DNA from: Desulfobacula sp.
GTDB lineage: Bacteria > Desulfobacterota > Desulfobacteria > Desulfobacterales > Desulfobacteraceae
Assembly (NCBI GenBank): GCA_027858355.1
Contig: JAQICW010000416.1
Span: 1-6,193 of the forward strand
Length of the DNA: 6,193 nt
Direction of reading: 5' to 3'
The translations under genes were made by a program, and so were the position numbers. Positions 1 through 5,301 of this stretch are shown one piece after another (within the stretch, counting starts at the first letter, position 1; every line of letters begins with the position of its first letter). The notes under the pieces were generated by a model. It saw nothing but the letters and a program-made list of their open reading frames with translations, ran no database searches and was not told the DNA's origin.

Positions 1-1103
1 TTATCATAGTGTTCTAAGTATGAATTATATAATTTTTCTGTTGAAACGCTTTTTAATTCCTTGTCGTTCATCATAGTAAAAGCTTCAATATATTTTTGCC
101 CTTTAAAACATACCAAAGGATTTATATCCACAAAAGCCCGGGATTTAAAATCAACCCGCCTGGGAACAAAGACCCCGAATGAACCTCCGCCATCCTTATT
201 AACGGCATAAACTGCTCCAAGCACATCAGCCTGGGAAGGATCCATGTCCTTTGGCAGGTTCTGCTTTGCCAAACTGTATTCAAAAGCCTTTAACGCCCTT
301 GCATAGATTGAATTTCTTACAAACTCATAGGTATAGTACCGAATCTCTATATCGTCCTTTTCACTGATACCTGCTTTTCTCAGGGCATTTCCCCATTTTT
401 CCCAGGGATTGCTCACAACAAAACAGGTGGTGGAAAACTCTGTTAAAGAGGCGTTGGCAATTCTTGAATTATCCTCAAGATCCATATAGGGCACCCCCTC
501 TTTCAAGACCACAGCTTTCATCTGAAAAAGCTCATATACCTTTTCAAGGTTAAGTATCCTCAACTCCACCAATGGTTTTTCCTTGTCCATGTTTTCCCCT
601 TGTTTCTGCCATTGTTTATAAACTTCAAAATATTCTTTGGAAGCAAGGGTCAGGTTTTCCCGGGTTTTAACAGGGGCCCGTTCTGCCACTTGTTCTGGCG
701 CTGCCATTGGTTCCGGTTTTGCCACTTGTTCTGGTGCTGCTATTGGTTCAGACTTTACCACTTGTTCAGGTTTTTTTTGAGGCTGGGGTTCTTTTTTCGG
801 CCTTGGTTTTGTCCCAGGCCCGTATTTTTGAGTTGAATCAGCTTTTTGAACAGGTTCAGCTTTTTGAACAGGGCTGGATTGTTGAACAGGGCTTTGAATT
901 TTCTGCTCAATTGGTTTCACAGCCTTTACCAGGGCTGATTTTGTTTCAGCCTCAAACACATGCTCAATCTTTACAAAGACCTTGTCAGCGGATTTGCCCA
1001 TTTTATAGGCAAATGACAGGCAGACCAGTACAACAAGAAAGACAAGAAAGGCTATTCTTGAGGTTTTCAGTCTTCCATTGTCATACTTAAACAGAGCCTT
1101 CAT
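1..1103 (-). CDS. Membrane-anchored protein with Pro-rich repeat linker, unknown function (3' end outside window)
   Basis: No family recognised. The frame is open for 367 codons from ATG 1103 to the left edge with no stop, so the C-terminus is missing. GGAGG at 1113-1117 lies 9 bases before the ATG and supports this start. Layout: short basic cytoplasmic N-terminus, one membrane segment at about residues 17-33 (IAFLVFLVVLVCLSFAY), then a linker at about 60-150 rich in Pro, Lys, Glu and Gln that carries two repeat families, then a folded-looking region from about 151 onward. The layout resembles TonB/TolA-type proteins, in which a membrane anchor carries an extended periplasmic arm, but I see no TonB or TolA C-terminal motif. 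The start overlaps the end of the preceding gene by 17 bases, so the two are probably translated together as the last visible genes of a four-gene envelope operon. I infer that the C-terminal part faces the periplasm. Confidence 0.85.
   Translation of the reverse strand, partial: MKALFKYDNGRLKTSRIAFLVFLVVLVCLSFAYKMGKSADKVFVKIEHVFEAETKSALVKAVKPIEQKIQSPVQQSSPVQKAEPVQKADSTQKYGPGTKPRPKKEPQPQKKPEQVVKSEPIAAPEQVAKPEPMAAPEQVAERAPVKTRENLTLASKEYFEVYKQWQKQGENMDKEKPLVELRILNLEKVYELFQMKAVVLKEGVPYMDLEDNSRIANASLTEFSTTCFVVSNPWEKWGNALRKAGISEKDDIEIRYYTYEFVRNSIYARALKAFEYSLAKQNLPKDMDPSQADVLGAVYAVNKDGGGSFGVFVPRRVDFKSRAFVDINPLVCFKGQKYIEAFTMMNDKELKSVSTEKLYNSYLEHYD
685..772 (-). repeat. 36-base imperfect tandem repeat coding a 12-residue linker unit
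   Basis: Two full units (685-720 and 721-756) and a partial third (from 757) repeat with a period of exactly 36 bases, which keeps the frame. In the protein they read as successive PEQV(V/A)-K-(S/P)-EP-(I/M)-AA units at about residues 112-145. Third-position changes between copies show that the repeat has been kept at the protein level. It lengthens the extended linker of the membrane-anchored protein. Confidence 0.8.
825..896 (-). repeat. 18-base imperfect tandem repeat coding a six-residue linker unit
   Basis: Four units at 825-842, 843-860, 861-878 and 879-896 repeat every 18 bases. The core TTGAACAGG is clearest in the last three. The protein reads SPVQQS, SPVQKA, EPVQKA, DSTQKY at about residues 71-94. 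This repeat is distinct in sequence from the 36-base repeat in the same linker. Confidence 0.75.
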
Positions 1104-1797
1104 TGCTGATTGCCTCCGTAATTTCAGGATCTATGATGGGATCTTCAGGGTCCATGCCTTTTTCGTTCCAGAGCAGGATCTGTTTTTTGATTCTGGATTC
1201 AAGCATGGGCCATGTTTTTGCCAGTTTTTCTTTTTTTTCAATATAAAGGCTGTATTCTTTGCTATTCTCAAAATACAATTGAATTCTCTGTCTCGGGGTC
1301 TGGGAGGAAACAAACCCGCTCAAATCGTTTGAAGACAGAAGCTCACAGGAATCAAGGCTGATCAGGAGAAGATCTTCATAGGTTTCGATTTCGTCTTTAA
1401 CATTCTGCTGCATCTTTTTATATTTTTCATTCACAAACCTTGTTGTAAATTCGGCTTTTTCCTCCTGATCATCTGGAAGCCCCTTAAACAGTTCATTGTC
1501 TTTTGCGAATTTTAAATCCAGGTCATATTCGGCATAGGTTGCAAGCTTGCCGCCATAGAGAACCAGCTTTTTCAGGTTTGAAAAATAATCGTAATAATCA
1601 ATCTTCTGCTGGGCATTTTCCATGGATTTCTGGTTAAATTTATCCTTGATTTCCTTTGACATGGCCTGGGTTTCATCCATGAGTTCCTGTCTTGATTTTT
1701 CAGTATATTCCTTAAAAAGGGATGCTGAAAAGCAATTGCCAGAAACCACCAGCATAAAGAAAATTGTATAAACTATGGTTTTTATATATTTTTTCAT
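1087..1797 (-). CDS. Secreted helical protein of unknown function
   Basis: Not recognised. The protein has 236 residues. I place the start at ATG 1797 rather than the in-frame ATG at 1869. The later start has an AAGGAG ribosome site about 6 bases upstream and begins directly with a signal peptide: MKKYIK, a hydrophobic core, and an NCFSA-type cleavage region near residue 25. The earlier start would add 24 polar residues and overlap the previous gene. The mature part is charged and probably mostly helical, with the motif DLLLISLDS at residues 142-150 and an acidic, Pro-containing tail (DPEDPIIDPE). The start lies 16 bases after the stop of the coiled-coil gene, and its end overlaps the next gene by 17 bases, which fits one operon. 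Likely periplasmic. A Cys at about residue 22 lies inside the signal region but does not form a good lipobox. Confidence 0.85.
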   Translation of the reverse strand: MKKYIKTIVYTIFFMLVVSGNCFSASLFKEYTEKSRQELMDETQAMSKEIKDKFNQKSMENAQQKIDYYDYFSNLKKLVLYGGKLATYAEYDLDLKFAKDNELFKGLPDDQEEKAEFTTRFVNEKYKKMQQNVKDEIETYEDLLLISLDSCELLSSNDLSGFVSSQTPRQRIQLYFENSKEYSLYIEKKEKLAKTWPMLESRIKKQILLWNEKGMDPEDPIIDPEITEAISNEGSV

Positions 1798-1813
1798 TTT
1801 ATTCTCCTTTGTC

Positions 1814-2884
1814 CTAGCCCTGGGTCCAGGCTGCCCGTTCTTTACCGATAAATTCCATCTCTTTTTCAAAACTGATGGAACCTGATTTCACACTTTCATC
1901 ATTTACGATCTGTATATCATCAAGCCCGCCGATCACTTCCTCCACCATCTGGTCCAGCACCTTGTTAAGCTTTTGGGTGGAAGCATCTACGATATCAAGG
2001 GTGTTGGAAAGTTCGGAAATATTTTCAAACCCGAAATTTCCCAAAGACTCAGCAAGACCTGTCCCCCCTGTTTCCGCCACAGGCACCACCTTGGCAAAGG
2101 AATTATAAAGCCCGGACATTACATTACGAAATTTTGATGGAACATCGCTTCCTTCCTGCCTGATTTTCTGGCGGATCATCCCTGAAATTTTCTGATTCAT
2201 GGAAGCCACCTTCAACCTTGATTCATAAAGGACACGCCTCTGTCTTATCTGGGTAAGCCTTTTCTTGACCCGGCTGTACTTGGTCATCAGTCTTTTTTTC
2301 GTTCCAGTATCCTGGGCGCTTCTGATCTGTTCAAGGAGTTCTTCAGCCCTGGCTGCCGCCTCAACAAACCGTTCCTGCTCCTTTTGCTTGTAGTTTTTTA
2401 AAATCAACTCATAATTGGAGTTTATGGAACGGGTTGCCTGGGTATCCACTATGGAATCGGCAATGGCCCTGTCAAAGGAGTCAAGGGACATTAAAAGCAA
2501 GTCAAGGTTTTCATCGCAGACTCCCTTTAATTTTCCCACCTCAAGGATAATCCTTGCATTGATATTGGCCCGCCTTGATTTCCCCAGGGGATCATCCTTG
2601 GAAAGCATGCCTGCCTTTTCAAGCCGCTGCCTTGTATCCAGAAATTTTTCAAGTTCCCCTGTCCTTTCGGCAAATTCTGAAAACATCTTCTGGGAAGACT
2701 GTTTTAAAAGACTTCCGCTGTTTTCTATCCTGTCCCTGGACCGTTTGGCAATTTCAACGGCCCTGTCCGGATTCATCTCCCCTGTCGCGGCATTGGCATA
2801 GGTCATTGAAATAACCTGGTACACAAAAATGACCAGGACTGCCAAAAGGATTAAAATTGCATTCAATACTCTGTCTGATATCAT
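1814..2884 (-). CDS. Membrane-anchored coiled-coil protein of unknown function
   Basis: Not recognised. The protein has 356 residues from ATG 2884. An ATG at 2899 is in frame, but GGAGG at 2893-2897 lies 8 bases before 2884 and nothing comparable precedes 2899, so I prefer the shorter form. A hydrophobic stretch at about residues 6-26 is followed by TYANA, so it is either a membrane anchor or a signal peptide cut near residue 32. The rest is rich in Lys, Arg, Glu, Gln and Leu with heptad-like spacing (for example RAEELLEQIRS and KKRLTQIRQRR), so long coiled coils are likely. DLLLMSLDS at residues 128-136 closely matches a motif in the next protein. The C-terminal third has a glycine-containing stretch (AETGGTGLAESLGNFG). 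It is the second gene of the four-gene envelope operon, 42 bases after the lipoprotein gene. Confidence 0.85.
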   Translation of the reverse strand: MISDRVLNAILILLAVLVIFVYQVISMTYANAATGEMNPDRAVEIAKRSRDRIENSGSLLKQSSQKMFSEFAERTGELEKFLDTRQRLEKAGMLSKDDPLGKSRRANINARIILEVGKLKGVCDENLDLLLMSLDSFDRAIADSIVDTQATRSINSNYELILKNYKQKEQERFVEAAARAEELLEQIRSAQDTGTKKRLMTKYSRVKKRLTQIRQRRVLYESRLKVASMNQKISGMIRQKIRQEGSDVPSKFRNVMSGLYNSFAKVVPVAETGGTGLAESLGNFGFENISELSNTLDIVDASTQKLNKVLDQMVEEVIGGLDDIQIVNDESVKSGSISFEKEMEFIGKERAAWTQG

Positions 2885-2926
2885 TGTTTTTTCCTCCATT
2901 GTCTTGGATTTACCTGTTTCATGGAT

Positions 2927-3457
2927 TTATCTGAAAAATTTTCCATATAGCCCGGGGTCAAGCCTTGAACAGACAAGTTTTGCCTTTTCAAGGCTTTTAT
3001 CCTGTTTTGACTGGGAATTGCTGATCGTAAAGCTCAGGTATTCAGCCAGCAGCTTTTTATCCTTGCCCCTATAGGACCCATTTCCATTGATGATCTCTTT
3101 AAAATACAGATACACAACCAGGGAAAACTCGTCCTTACTGTCATTTCTGTTAAAAACATGTACAGCCCTGGCAAGATGCTTCATGGGAATTCCCCTGCCT
3201 TCCTGAATTGCTTTTTTCATCAATGGTTTCCAGCATTCATGAAATTCAGAATTCTCATAGGAATGATCCAGGACATACATAAAATCATCATCAGGTATTG
3301 AGGCTGTATCCATAAAAAGCATATCCCTGCAGGCAACAGGCTCTTTGATTTCAGGCATCAGCTCCACAATATCTTTTTTTGCCACACACCCCTGGGCAAT
3401 AAAGAAAAGAACCATGCAAACAATGATCAGTCTTATTCTTTGCTTAAAATTTTTCAT
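2927..3457 (-). CDS. Small lipoprotein of unknown function
   Basis: The protein has 176 residues. I choose ATG 3457, with AAAGGAGG ending 4 bases before it, rather than the upstream in-frame ATG at 3484, because the shorter form starts directly with a lipoprotein signal: basic MKNFKQRIR, a hydrophobic core, and the lipobox IAQGC with the lipidated Cys at residue 24. The +2 residue is Val, not Asp, which in proteobacteria favours transfer to the outer membrane. The mature chain has three further Cys (about residues 43, 75 and 163), so disulphides are possible. The family is not recognised. It is the first gene of the leftward envelope operon and faces a divergent toxin-antitoxin module across 314 bases. 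I infer that it anchors or guides the other envelope proteins of the operon, but nothing in its sequence shows this directly. Confidence 0.85.
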   Translation of the reverse strand: MKNFKQRIRLIIVCMVLFFIAQGCVAKKDIVELMPEIKEPVACRDMLFMDTASIPDDDFMYVLDHSYENSEFHECWKPLMKKAIQEGRGIPMKHLARAVHVFNRNDSKDEFSLVVYLYFKEIINGNGSYRGKDKKLLAEYLSFTISNSQSKQDKSLEKAKLVCSRLDPGLYGKFFR

Positions 3458-3523
3458 TCTTCCTCCTTTAAAGTTTATGTTCATATCTGCCTTGTAAAAC
3501 TTGAATCGAAGGGAAAACTTATT

Positions 3524-3564
3524 TTTCTCAAAATTCAGTCAAATCCGCTTAAGAATTTGAGAAA
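3524..3564. repeat. Inverted repeat, 12 bp arms with one bulged base
   Basis: TTTCTCAAAATTC (3524-3536) pairs with GAATTTGAGAAA (3553-3564), leaving one A unpaired and a 16-base centre. It lies in the probable leader or promoter region of the leftward lipoprotein operon. It could be a regulator site or an mRNA hairpin. Five T follow on the plus strand, but no plus-strand gene ends here, so I do not call it a terminator. Confidence 0.4.
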
Positions 3565-3606
3565 TTTTTGCAAGGCTTTTGGTCAATTGTAAATCAGAAC
3601 TCTATT

Positions 3607-3628
3607 TTTTCCTGGTTATCCGGGAAAA
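3607..3628. repeat. Short inverted repeat, 9 bp arms with a TTAT loop
   Basis: TTTTCCTGG (3607-3615) and CCGGGAAAA (3620-3628) pair over nine positions, one of them a T/G pair that would be a wobble in plus-strand RNA. The compact symmetric form suggests a protein-binding site in the divergent region. No T-run follows on either strand, so it is not a standard terminator. Confidence 0.4.
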
Positions 3629-3681
3629 GAAGCTCTCATCTCCGGGTTAAGGGATTTTATAACAGCAAACCGCATTTTTTA

Positions 3682-3693
3682 CCTTTAAACAGG
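3682..3693. promoter_or_regulatory. Putative operator 1 of the HipBST-like module
   Basis: CCT-TTAAAC-AGG is an inverted CCT/AGG pair with a 6-base spacer, ending 9 bases before the proposed -35 box. A second copy with the same geometry lies 71 bases downstream. The two sites agree at 12 of 14 positions when taken with the two following bases. The first gene of the module encodes a HipB-like Xre protein, and relatives repress their own operon through paired sites. Its lying outside the transcript favours a DNA role. Confidence 0.4.
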
Positions 3694-3702
3694 GGATATT
3701 CA

Positions 3703-3730
3703 TTGACTTAACCTGAAAACCAAGTATATT
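3703..3730 (+). promoter_or_regulatory. Probable sigma70 promoter of the HipBST-like module
   Basis: TTGACT (3703-3708) matches the -35 consensus at five of six bases. TATATT (3725-3730) matches the -10 box at five of six, with a 16-base spacer. Transcription would start near 3737, leaving a leader of about 35 bases before the regulator ATG at 3772. Position, spacing and the flanking operator-like sites support the call; it is untested. Confidence 0.55.
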
Positions 3731-3751
3731 TAAAGACAAACAATGAATTTT

Positions 3752-3765
3752 CCCTAAAAACAGGG
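3752..3765. promoter_or_regulatory. Putative operator 2 overlapping the ribosome site of the regulator gene
   Basis: CCCT-AAAAAC-AGGG is a 4-bp inverted repeat with a 6-base spacer, and its core CCT-N6-AGG repeats the upstream site. The right arm AGGG, 6 bases before ATG 3772, is also the only ribosome-binding sequence for that start. The element could therefore act as DNA (repressor bound downstream of the promoter) or as a weak RNA hairpin masking the ribosome site. Confidence 0.45.
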
Positions 3766-3771
3766 CATAAA

Positions 3772-4011
3772 ATGAATATACGATTATCAGAAATTATCCG
3801 GTTCCATAGGAAACAAAGTGGATTGACCCAGATAGAGCTTGCCCTTCTGGCAGATCTTGGCAAAAACATGATCCATGAGATTGAAAATGGCCGGCAAAGT
3901 ATTGGATTTGACAATTTGTTAAAAATTTTAAAAATACTGAACATTAACATTGAATTTAAAAGCCCTTTAATGGATAGCTTTTTAAAGGGGTATAATGATG
4001 AGAGCCGCTGA
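3772..4011 (+). CDS. hipB: Xre-family HTH antitoxin/regulator, HipB-like (Y4mF type)
   Basis: This 79-residue protein consists almost entirely of a Cro/C1-type helix-turn-helix domain at about residues 5-60. Visible family marks are IIRFHRKQSGLTQIELA, the recognition-helix region LGKNMIHEIENGR and the closing LLKILKILNINIEF. Such proteins bind operator DNA as dimers, repress their own operon and contact HipA-type kinases. In the three-gene HipBST arrangement HipB is mainly the DNA-binding partner, and the small HipS neutralises the kinase. The start is ATG 3772 with AGGG 6 bases upstream, inside an inverted repeat. The 3' end overlaps the next gene by 14-17 bases, so the two are probably translationally coupled. 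The HTH and HipB role are clear; the symbol follows the family and the context. Confidence 0.88.
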   Translation: MNIRLSEIIRFHRKQSGLTQIELALLADLGKNMIHEIENGRQSIGFDNLLKILKILNINIEFKSPLMDSFLKGYNDESR

Positions 4012-4309
4012 TGTCTTTTTCCAGAATATGATTGCCGGAAAATTAATTGAAATTAAATTCGGGCGGGAATATCATTTTGTTTATGAAGATGGTTATAAAG
4101 GGTATCCCATATCCCTGACCATGCCCATTGATCAAAAAAAATATGAATTTGATAGTTTCCCCCCTTTTTTTGACGGACTTTTACCAGAAGGTTATCAGCT
4201 TGAGGCCATGCTCAGGCAAAACAAACTTGACCAAAATGATAAATTCAGCCAGATGGTTCACGCAGGAGCAGATACTGTGGGCGCGGTAACGGTTAAAGAG
4301 GCCTTATGA
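3998..4309 (+). CDS. hipS: HipS-like protein: stand-alone HipA N-terminal subdomain, probable antitoxin
   Basis: A 103-residue protein corresponding to the N-terminal subdomain of HipA kinases, here a separate gene. Marks of the family: the opening MRAADVFFQNMIAGKL, the strand region FVYEDGYKGYPISLTMP, the signature FPPFFDGLLPEGYQLE, and the end GADTVGAVTV. In HipBST systems this small protein, not HipB, blocks the kinase, reportedly by placing a Trp into its active site. Here Tyr (codon 4193-4195) stands after LLPEG, where I expect Trp. I choose ATG 3998 because AGGGG at 3986-3990 lies 7 bases before it and MRAA fits the family start. ATG 3995, one codon earlier, is the alternative. Its stop overlaps the kinase start as ATGA. 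Likely cytoplasmic. Confidence 0.85.
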   Translation: MRAADVFFQNMIAGKLIEIKFGREYHFVYEDGYKGYPISLTMPIDQKKYEFDSFPPFFDGLLPEGYQLEAMLRQNKLDQNDKFSQMVHAGADTVGAVTVKEAL

Positions 4310-5229
4310 ACTGCTGCCCCATAACCTATGCTTTTTGTGAGGGTTTATACTCCCCAAAAGGTTTAAAACTTCTTTCGCGAAATTTAATTGGACTTGAAAA
4401 CCTGCCTTTTTCTTCCCTGGAATTAAGACAGGAGGCTTCTGCCAGAGCAGGGAAAATATCCATCCAGGGTGTCCAGCCTAAATTATCCGCACGTATCAAT
4501 ATCAAAAAACAAATATTTGAAATTGTAAACAAAGGCGGACATTATATTTTAAAACCCCAGATATCGGACTTTGAACAGGTTCCTGAGAATGAAGACCTTA
4601 CCATGCGAATGGCTGCCATTGCAGGAATAGAGGTTCCATTACATGGAATGATCTATGGCCGGGACAATGAACTGACCTATTTCATACGAAGATTTGACAG
4701 GAGTTTGCGCAACCAGAAAACCCATGCCGAAGATTTTGCCCAGCTCGCAGGAAAGACCAGGGACACAAAATACAATTCCAGCATGGAGCAGGTTGTAAAA
4801 ATAATAGATGAATTTTGTACATTTCCTGCTGTTGAAAAACTCAAACTGTTCAAAATAGTCCTTTTCTGCTTCCTTGTGGGCAATGAAGACATGCATCTGA
4901 AAAATTTTTCCATTATCCGCAATAAGGATATCATCACCCTGTCCCCTTCCTATGACCTTTTAAATACAAGTATTGTACTTCCCGACCCGACAGAAGAACT
5001 TGCTTTACCTTTAAACGGGAAAAAGAACCGGATAAAAAAACAAGATCTTATCAATTATTTTGGCAGTCACAGACTGGGTCTTACCGTCAAAGTTATCAGC
5101 AGAACCCTGGCAGACCTTGAAAAAGCACAAATCATCTGGAGCAAACTCATTGAGAATAGTTTTTTAAAGGAAAAAAGAAAAACCAGATACAAAGACCTGA
5201 TTCACAATAGAGGCAAAAGGCTTTTTTAA
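4306..5229 (+). CDS. hipT: HipT-like serine/threonine kinase toxin (HipA C-terminal kinase core)
   Basis: This 307-residue protein matches the HipA kinase fold without the N-terminal subdomain, which is encoded by the gene before it. Visible elements: the Gly-rich loop KISIQGVQPKLSA (residues 50-62), a likely ATP-binding Lys in YILKP (Lys83), the ENEDLTMRMAAIAGIEVP motif (94-111), the catalytic loop GNEDMHLKNFS (Asp195, Asn200) and the metal-binding SYDLL (Asp217). All key catalytic residues are present, so I expect an active kinase. HipA phosphorylates glutamyl-tRNA synthetase and E. coli O127 HipT phosphorylates tryptophanyl-tRNA synthetase; the target here cannot be read from sequence. The autophosphorylation Ser of HipA corresponds to Ser52, followed by Ile and Gln. 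AGAGG lies 4 bases before the start, and ATGA overlaps the HipS stop, indicating coupling. No clear terminator follows. Confidence 0.88.
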   Translation: MNCCPITYAFCEGLYSPKGLKLLSRNLIGLENLPFSSLELRQEASARAGKISIQGVQPKLSARINIKKQIFEIVNKGGHYILKPQISDFEQVPENEDLTMRMAAIAGIEVPLHGMIYGRDNELTYFIRRFDRSLRNQKTHAEDFAQLAGKTRDTKYNSSMEQVVKIIDEFCTFPAVEKLKLFKIVLFCFLVGNEDMHLKNFSIIRNKDIITLSPSYDLLNTSIVLPDPTEELALPLNGKKNRIKKQDLINYFGSHRLGLTVKVISRTLADLEKAQIIWSKLIENSFLKEKRKTRYKDLIHNRGKRLF

Positions 5230-5301
5230 TCTTGATGCTATAAACCCATGAACAGTCCGGGCCAGATTTTTCCAAAAGGTAAAAAAGGGAAAAACCAGAA
5301 T

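Larger units (their letters stand above)
3458..3771. other. Divergent intergenic region between envelope operon and HipBST-like module
   Basis: These 314 bases are AT-rich and hold no convincing gene. On the plus-strand side they carry a probable promoter and two CCT-N6-AGG sites for the toxin-antitoxin operon. On the side of the leftward operon they carry two inverted repeats (3524-3564 and 3607-3628). I found no good -10/-35 pair for the lipoprotein gene, although TTGAC-like hexamers on the minus strand occur at 3581-3586 and 3537-3542. Confidence 0.7.

Noticed and set aside
1..1103. A TonB or TolA protein
   Set aside because: The anchor and Pro-rich linker resemble TonB, but the visible C-terminal part lacks TonB signature motifs and no ExbB/ExbD or TolQ/TolR genes are adjacent in the window.
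600..1332. Plus-strand open frames rich in Phe, Leu, His and Trp
   Set aside because: They are antisense to the Pro/Gln/Lys-rich linker and neighbouring coding sequence of the minus-strand genes and have no ribosome sites or domain features.
3516..3586. Sigma70 promoter for the leftward lipoprotein operon at TTGACC (3586-3581) or TTGACT (3542-3537) on the minus strand
   Set aside because: Neither has an acceptable -10 box at 15-18 bases; the best candidates (TTCTCA, TAAGTT) match poorly. A sigma54 reading also fails the GG-N10-GC rule.
3617..3698. E. coli-type HipB operator TATCC...GGATA
   Set aside because: TATCC (3617-3621) and GGATA (3694-3698) both occur but are 72 bases apart instead of 8, so they do not form the known operator.
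3995..5229. A frameshifted single hipA gene
   Set aside because: Both parts have family-typical termini, their own ribosome sites and a clean ATGA overlap, and this split matches the known HipS/HipT arrangement.
5265..5296. Inverted repeat (TTTTTCC 5267-5273 with GGAAAAA 5288-5294) between the convergent hipT-like and FGE-like genes, as a bidirectional terminator
   Set aside because: The stem is short and AT-rich, the loop is 14 bases, and no T-run follows on either strand. The location fits but the structure is too weak to call.
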